Shown here: positions 16,801-31,800 of the stretch, in pieces
Layout: each line of letters opens with the position of its first letter
Position numbering within the stretch: position 1 is the stretch's first letter
Assembly (NCBI GenBank): GCA_003599815.1
Contig: QZJZ01000065.1
Location: 1 to 58,625, forward strand
From: Candidatus Auribacter fodinae
Lineage (GTDB): Bacteria; Auribacterota; Auribacteria; Auribacterales; Auribacteraceae
Direction of reading: 5' to 3'
DNA length: 58,625 bases
The notes under the pieces: model-generated
What the model was told of the DNA's origin: nothing
The model's input: the letters and a program-made list of their open reading frames with translations, nothing else
The model's database searches: none
Translations under genes and position numbers: made by a program

Positions 16801-19800
16801 CATACTCAGAAAAAATCGGACGGCTGATTTTTGATACTAATTTTGACGCCGCTTACAGCAGGGTGATTATTCTGCTGATGAATCTCAACCCCGATTTCGA
16901 TGTGACAATTGAAAATAAGGTTTTGAAACTGCCCTCACTTGAAATGCAAAATGCTGTAATTTCATCTATGTCCGCGGTTAATGCGGCACAGCATTATGAG
17001 GGGGAAACCAGCCAGTTGTTTGACAGATGGTACAGCATGCTGGAACAGACCTTAAACTCCGCGCCGCGTGAGTATCGTAAATCAAAACTCTACAAAGCAT
17101 TGGCAGAGGCGTTAAGCGAGGCGCAGGATCGCAGTAAGGAATTGAACCGGATGCTGACTCTGGAAGAATTTGGACAGATTGTCAACACCCAATTGCTGTC
17201 TGTTGAAGTTTGGAAAACCACATCCGAACGTCCGTTGTTATCGAACGCGCAGCGACGTCATAGTCTGCTGGATGAAGCTATTTCGCATCAGCAGCCGATC
17301 GCTTTTGCGTCCCGTGACGGTGTCGCATCAGTCAATCTGGTTATTAAAGAACGGCTCGCCGACGGCGCTTATCTTGCGTTATCAGAAAGCAGTGCGGATG
17401 TATACAAAATTACTTTACTGCCATATTCCGCGGCTAATAATGAATTTAGCTTTAAGGAACAGGCTGATACTGCAGACCAGTTCAATGACCCGGCAGGTTT
17501 TTTTGTCGATAGGTTCATTGATATTGATATTAGCACAATGACTCTTGATTCACAGCTTGCCCGGATCACCGCATATCAGCAACTGCGCCAGAAATGGAAC
17601 GGTGTTCTGTCGGGTACTCCGACGACAGCATTAAATGAACGTCTGGATACAGTGCTTGGTGAAGCCCCTGATACGCAGGAAGATGTCCTTGCGGCACTCA
17701 ATAGGGTCAGTGAACAAGCTAAACAAAACACTGATTCACGGATAGCGCAATTAAATGCTCAGATATCAGGAATTAAAAACACTTCTGCCGAGCTTGATCT
17801 TTTGAGACAGGAACGAACTGAAGCTCTTGAGAAACTAAAAGAGCTTCGTTCTGCAATACAGGGTCAATCGGAAGAATTTGAACAGCGTACAAAGGAGAGA
17901 GAAGCGCTAAGGAAGACTGTTAAAGCTCAGCGTGAGGCGGCCCGTACGGTTCTCCGGAACTATTTTGAAAGCTTTGTTCTCAATGTCATAGCGCGTAAAG
18001 TGATCAATACTGAAGCGGCGGCGGCTCTTGAAGGTAAGAATTCTATCCTCGCAGTCGACCAGATGCTTTCTACATGGTGGGACGGCAGGGAGTTAAAAGG
18101 TTTAACTGAGACACTCGCACAGCAGCCCGGTGTCATTAAAGGCGCTAATCTTGGTAAAATTATTGATGCTGAAACAGTTGGAAAATTACGTGCCCGTTTG
18201 GGCGAATTTATAGATCAGGATGTAATTGATAGCGTTATACCAGCTCAACTTGATGGTGAGTTGGTTATGGCTGTCAGCCCTGAGATATCCCGGCGGATGG
18301 GAGATATATTTACCCGAATAACGATTATGGCAAATATACGTTCTTTTTCCGGTGATCAGGCTGAAAATCTTGAAAAGGCGAAAACCGCTATTCTTGAGAA
18401 CGTCCACAAGCCATTGGTTGTTTCAACACAACTTTTGCGCCAGAACGCGGCTGAATACACCAAGCGCATTGATCAGCGCGATGCTCTTGAGGCGGCAATT
18501 TCCACATTGCGAGCTGACTTTGTCGCTAATAACCGTACAATTGCCGGATTGGAAGCACGGGTTAAAAGTATAGACGCGCGTCTGGCTGATACACAGGTTG
18601 ATGAAGTTCTTCTTGCAGGTACTGAAAAAGAACTCCTTGTTGCAGAACAGCTCTATGCCGCGCTGAATGATGCGGTTTCGTTTATGCATGAGCAAATATC
18701 AAATAATGTTTCGCGTGTAACAATCAGTAAAGATACTCCGCCGATTGCAATTACAATCCAGAATATAGAAGCTATTATTTATCGCCGCGCAGTTTCTACT
18801 GCTCGTAAAAATCTTGATACGATCAAGGGACTGTACATGTCGGACAGGCAGAATGCTACTTTTATTCAAGCGTATGAAACTGCAAACGAAGTACACAATA
18901 GGTTGCTGAGCCAGTTTTATAACATGCGGGATAATCTTCGTCAGGCTGAAGTTCGTTTTGATTCTGAAGCACTCACGGAAGCGGTGAGTGAAACTGTCAA
19001 ACAGCGTGCCACACAGTACGATGCTGATATGGCGAAACGACAGCAGGTATTGGATTCCTTAAAAGATACCGTTACAGAATATTCTCAGCAGGAGTCTCGG
19101 CTTGCGGAAATGCAGTCTGAAATTGAAACATTGCGAGAGACTATACGGGCGCAGAACGAGCGCAGTAAAGGACTAGCCAGCCAGTTGAATGCCGGCGAAG
19201 CTGTTCTGAAAGATGCGGAGTATTCAATTCAGTCAATTGTAAAAGCCTATCTGGATAAATATGTGCTGACAATCTTATCGGAACGAATGCTGTCAGTAAT
19301 ACAGGAAGCTAAAGATGAAGGGCGTTCGCCACGCAAAGCGTTAAACACTGCTCTGGCGCAGTGGTGGGGATGGCCGGAGGACACAAAAGTTAAAGTTGAA
19401 CTCGACACACTGTATCCTGAAACGAAGGATAAAGATGTTATTGATATTCTGAGAGATTACCCGGTTAAGTTTCATGGGGTCAATTTTGGTTTTATAATCA
19501 GCCCTGAAGATATTGAGATTCTCCGTGATCAATTGGCGGAACTTATCGGGAATGAACTGCTTGATGAGATGATTCCTTCGGATGTCAATGTCTACAATCA
19601 TCGGGTTTTTAACAGCGTGAAAGACCGTATAGCCGGTTCTGAAGATTTTTCGCGTCTTTTAAGCCTTGTAGCCAATCTTGGTGAGACAACCGCGACTGAA
19701 CAAGTAACCGCGATCGAATCGCATATTACTGAGTTGACTCAGTATAACGTTATTGAACGGCGAATGAAAGAGCTTGCGGCGACAATTGAACTTACAACAC

Positions 19801-22800
19801 GCCAGATAGCTCAAAATCAGCGCGATTCAGTCAGCATTAATTCATCGATGCAGGCTAATGTCGCTCGTCTGAACAATCTTGAACGTTCTGCTGATTCGCT
19901 TAAAGTTTCAATAGCGCGCCGTACCGATACCGCTACTGAACAGGGCATGCTGAATACCGCCAATCAGAGTATCTCGCAAGTGCAAGCCTACCAGTCTGCG
20001 TTTAATGAAGCCGCGGCTGTGGTAACTCAGGCGATTGCGCAGGGAAGACAATCAATAACAATTGCGAAAAACGAAATACCTCTTATTCCTGCGAATATTC
20101 CTGCGCTTATATATGGTGTGGCGTACGTGATTTCTCACAGAAAACATGCTGATGCAGTGAAAGAGAGTGAGGATGCTTCAATTCAAACCATGGCTGTATA
20201 TCAGATGGCGCGCCGCCAGTTTGCCTCTCATTATAATAATATAGTGTATGAATATGAACAGTTTAGAGATTTTGGTGCGGATGTCAACGCCGAATACCTG
20301 TTATTTGGCGAAAACACTGATAACCAGTTTTCGCAGTTCAGCGATCGTACTGATAATTATCGTGTTGCGAATATGTTACAGAAAGCCGTCGAATATCTTG
20401 CTTCTGTTGACCCGGCGCTTGCCAGCAGGATTAACAGCGGGACACGGGTTGTTGTTTCAAAAGACCTTTTCCTTCCGGTAACTGGAAAAGCGCTTGAGGC
20501 ATTACAACAGAAATCGCAGGAAACCAATACAATATATATTGAAAAAGCGGCGTTCAATCAGATTGTTCAACTGCTGAAGTCCGAAGATCCAAAAAGCAAT
20601 CGTGCCGCCGTTAAAGCAATGGCCGCGGTTATTGCGGTACAGGGGGCACCCTTTATCCCTGTGCTTAATCTGAACAGCCCGAATTTAAAGAAAGGCGATG
20701 CGTCCCTGTTTGTAAGACAAATTTTTGAAATGATTATGCCTGATGTGATTGCTCAGGATCAGGCGCTTGCTCAGCTTGTTGAACAGTCTGCTGTATCTTT
20801 TGAAAAGGCGGTGTCTAGTATACGAGCCGCAGATGGTACAATCCGTAAAACAAAAAAGAACATAGAAGCGTTGCAGACTGCGTTTGCCAATCAGGAATTG
20901 TGGGCGGCGGTTCAACCATATCTGTCGCTTGGAGCAATGACACCGGCCGCGGTTGCCAAAATTGGTAAAAACAGGGCGTCAGTCTTAATGGGAGACGATT
21001 ACGCAGAATGGCATGGTATGCTTCGCATGGAAGAACAAATCTATCGTGAAGGCGTTTCTCAGGAAGCGGTACCTGAACTGTTTCAAGGCGATTCTCTGAC
21101 ATACTGGACCGGTCCGTTCCACAATAAGTCGTTACCTGTTTCAGAACAGTATAAGATCTTTTTTGAAAGGGCTACCGGTACAGATTTTATTTTTGATCAG
21201 ATTCAGGCAATGGTAAACGCATTTGATCCAGCTTCACCCGCTGATGCGTATTTCAGTTTTTCTAATGAACTCAATCAAAGGGTTACGGATTTATTTGATA
21301 TATCGAAATACACTTTTGAACAGACACTTGATGCTGAGCGCAATCCGGTCATTCTGGTGACAGCTCCTACTGGAATTCAGGTTCAGATGACTCCTGCACA
21401 GAGGGAAACGTTTGAGACGAGAATGACTGAATTGAAAAACAACGTGCGCGTTTACTTCAAACCCGGAGAAGGTATAGGAATCATATACAACATTGAGGAT
21501 AACAAGAACCGAATTCTGCCGCTGTTGGTCAGCAGGAACGATATAGCTCAGGTTCATAATCAGATCGTTGAACAGGCTCGAGTACGAAGCAATAGTGACG
21601 TGGTTGTTCAATCCAGTATTAAACCTGTTCTCAGCGCTGTTGCTCAGGCAGGCCAGCTTTTAGCAACCGGCACAATTTCAGACATTCAGGCGGCAACCTC
21701 AGTTGTAGAGGACAGAGATGTAGCGCGTGCAATGCGTGAAAGATTTAATGATCTTGTTGACCTTATAAAAGATGAAAGGGGATTAACTCTTTCGCATTCG
21801 GAACGCAAAGCGCTTGCGGCGCAGTTAATATCTGAGGAAGAAGCGGGCTTTGAGTGGCTGGCATTCGTAAGCGGTATTTATAATAGTGATGTACCTGTGG
21901 TAATGACCGACCGGTTACAAAGAGTACTTGATTCTCTTGAAGAAACTGATGAACGTTCTAATTTTGTTGAGGCGAAAAGAGAATTGGTTGAGCTTGTCGG
22001 CAGAAACGGGTGGGATACTCTTGACCCATCGGTGCGCAAAGCGATCTATTTTAATGTACTTCAGCGTAACGAAATTACAGCCGAAGCGCTTGTTACTATC
22101 AATGGTAAAACACTCAACCAGCAGGCGGCATTATTAAATTATTTTAGGAAACTGGACAGCAAAGCCGCTTCTGCTGAACCTTCACGCATAACCGCGAGTG
22201 CCTTGTCATTGTTGTGGGAAATGGAAAAGGAACAGCTTGCCGCATCACTGGACATTGTTTTCATTCAGGATCGGATGAACATATTCCTTGACATGGTACG
22301 TCAGGGGCAGGCTGAACTTGACAAACAGGAAGGACTTGATCCTGAAATGATGAAACAGGAAAAAGCGTTCTTTGAGTCCATGTCTCGCAATATTCAGTAT
22401 GGATTGTTCATTAACGCTATTCAGGCTGTCCGTGATTTTAACCAACAGCATCAGGGTGTCATTAAAATCGATACGACGACAGACTTTATTATTAAAAACA
22501 GCGACAAAATAGTTGAACTGATCTCACGCTTTAATCGTGACCTTGACATTGATGAAGAACAGTTTGCGGATGATGCACGGCGCATAGAGGTAGTACAGAA
22601 TTATATTAAAGTCAGGGAGCTGTGGGATTCGGGACGCCGGGACGATGCGTTTGCTCTTATGAAAAATATTGCCCAAATGGTTAGTTCTGCTGATCTTTAC
22701 AGGGTTAGAGGTTCAAATACCGATGTTGAAAGTAATGTTTCTTTTATGGAAGACATTCTCAACGGTGAAATATCAGATTACAGCGATTCCGAAGTTACTT

Positions 22801-25800
22801 TCGGACTGGAAAGCGTTCTTAAAGAAACTATCAATCGAATACCTGATTACTGGTATCCTGCGGCAACAACCTTGCGCGCTGATGCTTACAGGGCTCGCTC
22901 TATTCAGCTTGCTGAGGGGGTCAGCGATGTGGTCATACGCCTGACCGATGACGTTACAGATCAGGATATACCCGATCCTTACAGCAGAGAAATTTTCACT
23001 AAACAGGGTATTGGCGCTTCGGGGCGAAAACTCTTCCTTGATGTGAATTCCTTTGATTTTGAGTCACCAAATACTGATGAGGTCTTTGCGGAATTGTATC
23101 GTGAAGCGGATCAGAATAGAGTTGCCATGATAGAAGAACATATCAAAAGTTTAACCGCCCGGGGATTGCCATCTGATTTGCGGCTTCTTACATTAGGCGA
23201 AACGGCCTTTAGCAATGGATATGAACCCTTCGAATTTGAAGATGGATTTGCTTCTCAGGAACTCGTGCTGACCACTGCGGATGTGGGGAACGCTATTCCA
23301 ATTGCCATCAATCCTGCGAAGTATAATGAAATGATTGAGGCTGAAAAGACTGCTGTCAGGGTACTACATGTCTCTCTGAAAGAAGCGATGTACGCTATTA
23401 TTAAAGAAGGTAATTATGACAAAGCCCGTATGCTTCTTGAGAGTTCTAAAGCGTTTATTGCAGGGTTGCCTCATATCTCTGTACCTTTACGTCAGAATCT
23501 TATCGCCGCGATTGACCGAGATCTTACCGACATTGAGAAAGATGCACAGGTTGCTGACCATAAATTTGAGCCAACCATACTTTTATCCGGCAAAAATCCG
23601 GGCACTTATATTGACCTCAGGCAAAATGGAGAAGTACAGAATTTACTGAGGCTGACTTTTGAGGAACTGGAAAGCATCAATCCCGAACTGCTTGCTGAGA
23701 TAAAAACCAATATGACGGTGGTTGTTGGCAAAAGACCGCGTGAAAATGTTCCGCTTGGTACGATTTATATCAGCTCCGCGAAATTCGATTTTCTCAGTAA
23801 ATTATCTAAAATGGGCGCTACTCGGGAAGCGGCGATCATGTTAGCGAAGGATATAGCCGCGCTGAACAGTAACTCACGCCAGTTGTTATCCTTCATGTTT
23901 CTTGACAACCTGTTAAACTCTGAAAGAGGCATTGAGCCGTATATCCATCACACACAACTGGTGGGTGAAGACGGACAGGTGATTATACCTGCGGATGTTA
24001 AGTATGACAAAGCTGGGCATCCCATACCAAACCTGAATGGGCCTCTGGCAGTGACCTATTTTGAAAACGGACGTCCGGTCAGAGTATATGACAGCGTCAG
24101 TGATCAGGATTACTTTGTCCCTTCCTCTGATATGGATACTGAAATGGATGGTTACCGCGTTATTCGCAACAAAGATGGTAATGCTGTACAGATCCTTTCC
24201 TTATCCAATCTTGAAAAGTGGGTCGGATATATAAACGAAAATGAAGAACTTCATATGATATCCAAAGACGGGAAGCCGCTTGCTGTCGCAAAGATTGGAC
24301 CTGAAACTGCGGTTATCCATCCTATCGTATCGGATTATGCGCTAATGCAGGCGCTGGATGCGGATACAAAAGAAATCGCTATGGAACGGTTATTAAGTTT
24401 AACCGAAGGGATTCGTCCTTTGAGTCTTGAGCGTAAACAAGCGGAAGCTGAAGAATTTCAAGCCGCTCAGGCTGAACCGCCGCAACCACGAAGGCTCGGA
24501 TGGAAGTCAAGAACCTTACTGGTGGCTATGCTCGGTATCATCGCCGCGACAACGCTAGTTAGTGATTTTTCTAAAATTGGGGGGACGAGTTCATTATTCG
24601 CGCAAGATACAGGAACGGGGCAAAACAATCCTACTCAATTCAGCGATAATCCGCTGATATCTCCTGATAATCCATACCAGCTCTATTCAAGTTTGTATGG
24701 AGAAAATGCCGCGCAGATGCAGAACAGTGCGCAGGAGATGCTTTATATTTTACAAAATTCCGTCAATCAGGAACGTGTAAACCTTGAAAATTTGCGCCAG
24801 CAGGGAACCCTTGATACTGATCAGGAACAAGTAATTCTACAACGTATTAACCAGCTGGAAGCGGCGATTTCTTCTTTACAGCAAACACCCTTTCAGCCGA
24901 CAACTACTTCAGTTGTTCCCGGCTCACAGTCTTTATTACAGCGTGAGGTTGTTATTCCTGAAGATGTTCGGCAGTTTCTGAATGGAACAGTTAATGATGC
25001 GACAACCCAGTCGGCATATAGAAAAGTAAGCGAGTTTGCTCAAAACCAGGTCGTTACGGGCGATGGACGTTTTGCTGGATTGCCTGAAAGTTATGAAGGC
25101 ACAAGCGGTAATGCCGATTATGGGACATTGGTCAGATACGGGCGTGTAGTACCATACGATGTTGCAGTCAGTGTTTTTGCTGATATCGCAAATGGTGAGA
25201 GCAGTTCTGCGCGCAATAAGGTTCAGGGGTTGATACGCTTGATTCAATACGAACAGTCTCAGGGGTTTAATGGGGTAGTTCATTTTGGATATAACACACA
25301 AGGTGACGCATATGTATCTCCGATTGCTCCTCTTGGTAACACGGCATGGGTATTGAAGGCGATTTTTGCTTACGTTGACGCTACAGGAGACCGTTCGATA
25401 TTTAATGATAATCAGGCTTTGATTCTTAACTCCATGGACTTTGTCCTTTCTCAGCAGGTAACTGACCGAGATGATCCCCGATACGGTCTTTTCAGGGCAG
25501 GAGTGTTCAGTAATAAACAGGATGGATACGATGTCAGCGGCACTCCGCACCAGCAGTATCAGATTGTAGTAAGTGAACATCAGTTTGATGTGCATGACCT
25601 TCTCAACCTTGCTTATCGCGTCACAGGAAACGAGTTGTATAAACAGCGCCGCGAGTTGATGGATCAGCAGTTGCTTCAGCGTCTCTATAATCAGGATGCC
25701 GGCTATTTCTGGGCAAATATTGATCAGAATGGCAAACCGGGCCCAGGCGTCGCTATCGATAACCTGACATGGGCAGGAAGTACCGTATTAACGATGGACA

Positions 25801-28800
25801 CGCTTCCGGTTGACCAACGGCTTGAAATCACTCGCAGGCTTATACGTTATGTTGACCAGAATTTTATTGTGATGCATAACCCTACTCAGGCATCAGGCAC
25901 AGCGGTTTCTCCGCAGGATCTGGAGAAGATGATTTCCGGTGAAATGGCCGTGCCGCAAGGGGCTGTTGTGGGCACCAAGTTTTTTGACGGATATTTTGAA
26001 GACGCATTTATACCCCGCGCAAACTGGGATGACGCGAATATACGGTCTGTGCAGATTGAGGCGACTCTCGGTTACGTAAACCTTCTTTACCAGACAGCTC
26101 TGATTACCTCAGATCAGGCTGAACGTAACGTGCTGATTCAAAAAGCAGACTTTTTTATGCGTACTATCGAGCAGTTCCATACTACCTATTCGAAGCATGG
26201 CGGTATTCCGTATTCCACGCGATCTATATCAGGAGTACAGACCACTCTTGAATCTATTGTTGCTTCAGACACCTATCGCGCTGTGCATGGTATAATGAAG
26301 AATCCTGCGCTGGCATGGACATTTATCGGCGCTTCACAGGATCCAGTAGTCGCTGGTACTTCAACCATTTCCACTCCGCAAGGCGATACCCTTACCGGAC
26401 AGACATCTACCGGAGAGCTTTCTCCCAACTCTACTTACGTGTTTGATCGCTCTACTGGAACAGTTATTTCACCTGAAGGACGTATGGGTGTTCAGCCGTA
26501 TTTTCAGGAACCTCCGCCTTCTTTTATCCAGCAGGTCAAGGATGATTATTATGCGTTTATGTTGAAAGTAGATCAACTGATTTCAAGAATTAAAGATGAC
26601 GTAAAAGCGTCACTCAATTACGCTCCATCCGACGTAATGAGCTGGCAAGGCAATTTCGTTGATGCGCCGCAGTGGATATTGCCTGCGAATGTGCAGCAGT
26701 TGCCGGAGCTGTCTACGCTTGATATCGGTGTTGATTATCGGGCAGAAATTAAGGATGGCAGGTTGTATGTATATGTACATAAGCCAATCAATCTCACCCG
26801 TATTCCCGAACTGCCCATTAAGTGGACGGGGCAGGAATATAATATGGTCGTATTAAACAATCAGGTTATAATTACTCCTTCCTTAACCGGCCTAGAAGCG
26901 GATAAGTACCAGGGTTTTTCATATCTCACACAGCGTATTTTCCATGAGACCCAAGCGCCGCCAATCATTCGTAACCTTTCTGATTTCCCTGAATTGAGCG
27001 GAGCTCAGCAAGGACAAGTTTTTACGGGACGGATTAACAACGACCAAAGTAAGTTACTGGTTTATCAGCAACAGCCTGACGGTGCCGATCAGTCTGTCTC
27101 TTTCAGGGTCAGTGATGTATTGGGTCAGGATTTTCATGCGCCGGCGAATACTCAATTCACCATTTCAGTGAATGAACAGGGCCAGCTTGTTGTAAATGAA
27201 CAGGTTCAACTGGCATCTATTTTCCAGAATCCATGGTCGCCAAACATACCTCTTGCTCAGTTGCCGCAATTTCTTGCGGGTCTTCAGCGTACAGGACATA
27301 CTCAACTGTATGTGAGTACGAATCACCTTGTTCAGGGCATGAAGATTCAGGATGTTGATTCACGCACATATTTTACTACGCTGGTTCGCCTTGCCAGCCA
27401 GTACGGCATTGAAGTATATGCATATCAGGGCTCACCGGACTGGATTACTGCCGATGGTAAATCGCGGGCACGGTTATATATGAAAACACTGGGATATGCC
27501 GGTATCGACTTTGCAGGTTATGTTCTTGACATACAGCCTCAGCTGTCTGTGAACTGGAGCCAAGCTTCAGAGCAGAACCGTAACCGCATAGCGGCTCGTT
27601 TTTCAGAAACGGTCAGCGAACTTGAGGAAATTATGCATTATTATGCCGGAAATGACCGGGATATTCAAATTGTTGTTCCGTCTGAAATGCGTAATTTAAC
27701 CGGGTATCAACCTGTCGCAAATGTAAATGATATCCTTGTTATTGACGAGACAGATGTTGATGCAATGATGCAGCGTATTGAGGAATTTAATCCAACACGG
27801 CCTTTCAGGATAAAACTTGAAACTTCCGTAATGACTTCAGCTCAACATACTTTTGCCATGAATGAAGGACAGATGGCGTCCGCTATACAGGAGATTACCG
27901 AACGATTACGGCAGGATGAACGCTATGGACAGAACTTCCAGGGCGTTGTCATAAATCATGATACGGGTGAGGATATTCTGCATGTCATGCGTGACGGTGA
28001 AGGCCGTAACGTTTCTGAACGTATGCAGGATGGCATTTATCAGAGTCCCGATAATGTCCTTATGCTGACACGCGGCGCTTACGAAATGATTGTTTCAGGA
28101 GAGAAACCACGCATTATTCATGTTGGCGAGGATTTGCCTGAAGCCAGTCAAATCGGGCTTGAATTTTTCCAGTCACGTGTTGAAGCTATGATGCGTGGTA
28201 TTACTGGCGCCGCTAACGTGCATGAAATGTTTATGTCATTGGTCGAGACAATTAAACGGAATCAGCTTACTATCAGCCATGAAGCCATTCCTCTCGGAGC
28301 TGAGCTGGGCACTCTTGTCGCCGGCGGTAATATTGCATGGGGCTTCCAGTATTCAGATGTCGCCAATATAAATAATGTGGAGATTATAGGCGTTAACGCT
28401 AATCAGTTGGACGCTAATGGACAACCCACAGTAGTTGCGCGCTGGGATAATGTCATTAATTCAAGCGATGTCGTTGAAATAGGTAAAAACAGCAGTATTA
28501 CGCATCTTCAGGTGAGAGTGCGTATCGCGGCAGGAACGGAATTGTTGCCCGGACAGACATTCACCGGTTATGTGATGTTCCTTACTCATCATCCTGATAA
28601 TGCAGGCATTGTAACAGAACAATCTTCCGAGCCGTTTGATATGGTTGGCGGCGCTGCGACAGATGTAACATTCAGTGTTCCTGTTAGCAGGGAAGGTTTT
28701 AATGATTTCTCGTTTATGTTAATGAGCGGTAAAAAACTGGCAAAAGAAGAAGTAGTCATCGACCATGTCGGATTCGGGCATCGGTTCGAATATATAGCTG

Positions 28801-31800
28801 AATGGGTTCAGAACCATTCGGGAGATTTTCAGACATATTATACGAACAATACAGCTAATGCCCCTCAGTTATCGATTAATCAGATGGGGCTGTGGTCAGG
28901 TGTCCTTGACAGCCGTGTTGTTCTTCGTGATTTTGACCAGCGTTCCATTGATGTTACCACACCGGCAGGCCAGCAGACAGTCAGGCTTCTTGCCCAATCA
29001 GGAGTTAATGAATTGACTCTTGATGCCAATACCTTGATTGGTATTATGGATAACACTACAAATCCTGAAATGACCGTGAAAGTTCTTGTCGATTTTATGA
29101 GCGCATTGCGCAGTAACAATATTCGTGTGTCGTTAATGGTGGGAAATCCTTCCGGCGCAATTGACGATGTGAAAGTCCGAGCCAATTTGCTGGAACTTTT
29201 CAGGATGAAATTGCCTATCAATGGATTTGTCCTGACTGCCGGAACTGTTGACAGCAGTATGCAGGAATACGCCAGAACACTTTCTGATTATGTTATTGAA
29301 GCCGGATATGGACAGATAGTCCTTGTTAATGGGGCAGACCTCAGAGGGTATACCAGCCAGCAGAGTGTAATGACTGCTGTGAACAGTGCGGTCAATGCCG
29401 GCAGGACTTCAGTTATTGTTCCATTCCAGAATATTGGAGATTTGAATTCTGTAATGTCAGTAATTCCTGCTCCGACGGAAGATCAGATGAACCGCAGGGC
29501 GGCTATGCTGCAGGTTGATGACCTTGAGCGTTTTGTTCTTTATGGACGGGATAATTTGTCTCGTGTGGAACAGTTGCTGATGGATTTCTCACGGCTTAAA
29601 CGGTTACCGCGCGTTCAGCTTGGCGAAACTGCCGCACAGGTAGAGCTGGTTACGCCGCAGAATATTTATGTAAATGCCGGCGGGACGCCGTACATCTCTT
29701 TACATCTTACTGACGCGGGCGATATGGATGTAGGACGCCTTACTGCAATTATTGAATTGCAGAATATTAATACCGGTGAACGCATCGAAGGTTCTTTCCC
29801 ATTGATTCTTCCCCGGAATTTTGATGAACGGATCAATATTCCAATTGAAAATCTTGAACCAGGGCAATGGCGGTATCGTGTCAGTGTAATTCCAGAGTAC
29901 TTTGAACGCGACAGGGCATTCGTTCCCGCCACCCCCGTTCTTAGTAATGGGTCTACTATTCCTCTCGGCAACCAGCAGGTTACAGTTATGCCAGGGGATC
30001 GTGACACCGGCCGCAGAATTGTTAAGGTTAATGATCTTGAATTGACGCTGATAGATCGTACCGATGGTCGCTCGTCAGTTATTTATGACGGGCAGGAATA
30101 CATTATGGAAGATGTCCTTAAGGGTGTTGACATTGAAATCGGGCCGACCAAACTTCAGGTTCATGTAAGCCGTGATTCTTTCAACCAGTGGGCACTTGAA
30201 ACAGGCGGAGAAGAAGTGTCCATCCGGCGGTTTGAAAACTTTGAGGAAGTCTTGACCGTCGGTGTTCCGCACCAGTCTAAAGTGCTTGGCCATATTCAGG
30301 TTGGATTGCCTGATATTGAAGTATCAAATACAACCGTGGAAATTGATGACCGCTTTATTGAAGATCAGGCATCGAGAATCCATTATGTCACATTTGAGGA
30401 ACCTTTTGATGTAGATGGACATAAAGTTACCATTACCATTCAGAAGGATGGAATGGTACTGGCTGTTGTAGAGGACCCGACTGGTAAAGTTCAGTGGCAT
30501 GCATTTCATAGTACATCCTCTGACCGTGCGCTGAGAATTGGGAAATCGCTGGTTATGCTTGGCTCTGATGGTAACAACCGAACTGTGGCGGCAATATCCA
30601 GATATACCACTGCGCGGGTATCGTTTGATGTTTCCAATACCATGGAGGCAACCAGCCCGATTACATATATGCCTGAAATCACATTTTATCATCCGTTGAT
30701 CGGTGAAGTATCTATTCCGTCTGAAGAAAAACGAACCATTAATGTTGGCGATACCCAGCATATTACAATGGAAGTTCCTGTACCCTCGGATTTTCTTGCG
30801 CAAGATAAACTGAAGTTATACAGAATAATGGGCGATGTCCTTGAATTACGTACCGGCTATCAGCAGTATCTGCGTGATAAGGATCGTGATCGTGATGCTG
30901 GTATTGCTGCCACCACTATACAGCAGGATTTACACAAACGTTTCATTCAGACCCAGCGTGAGACCCTTGCGGCTATTCGTGCCGCCCAACAGATTATAGG
31001 CGACGTGCAGGGAAAACATCTTATGTCCGCTGTTCATTATCGTGATGTCGCCAACCTTGACGCCCGCATCACTGAACTTAATAACATATATCGCCAGATT
31101 GAACGCCTGCAAGTATCTAAATTTGAAAGAGCTGAATTGGAACGTTTGACGGACATTCTCGCGGAAGCGGAATACCGCCTTAATAACCTTATGGCAGATC
31201 TTGGCTCTCTCTCTACGCAACGAATGGGGTATAAAGTTTCTGTTCACGACGTAGCCAACCTCATGGGAGAACATGTGTATATCCGTGGTTCCGCTATCGG
31301 CGCGGGTGGTATTCCTCAGGGCGAAATTATTGCCCGCAGGCCTGTTCTTGTCGACCCGATCTTCGGCTTTTCCGTGGTGCAGGATATTTTGCGTATTGGA
31401 AAAGATCCGTATTCACAGGTTATGACAGGGGTAATTACTCCGGCTGTCATTGAAGGCCGCCACATAGGGTATATGTCACAGGCCAGCAATCACCATTTTT
31501 CTGTTGTCCAGTGGGCAGACCTTATGCGGGATTATTTCCGCATAAAGAATTATAACCTGCCTGCTTCGAGGTTGGCTGTTGATAAAGCCCAGCAGGATTT
31601 ATCCGCTGAAACAACCAATGAACAGCGTGCTCTTACTCGCGATGTCACTTCCATGTTTTTTGAAGTTTCCAATATGATGAAAACCGCTGATATCCGTGCA
31701 GGCAGGCCGTTTGTTGTGGGTTACGCGGAAACAGTCGTGGAAGGTGAAAAATTAATATACGATGCTTCAACTGATATTATAGTGCAGTTGCTCGGCGATC

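Noticed and set aside
24936-25595. 219-codon antisense open frame inside the giant gene, and others such as 35898-36524 and 30324-30803
   Set aside because: They lie opposite a coherent coding frame with clear domain motifs, have unlikely compositions and lack ribosome-binding sites. They are shadow frames.
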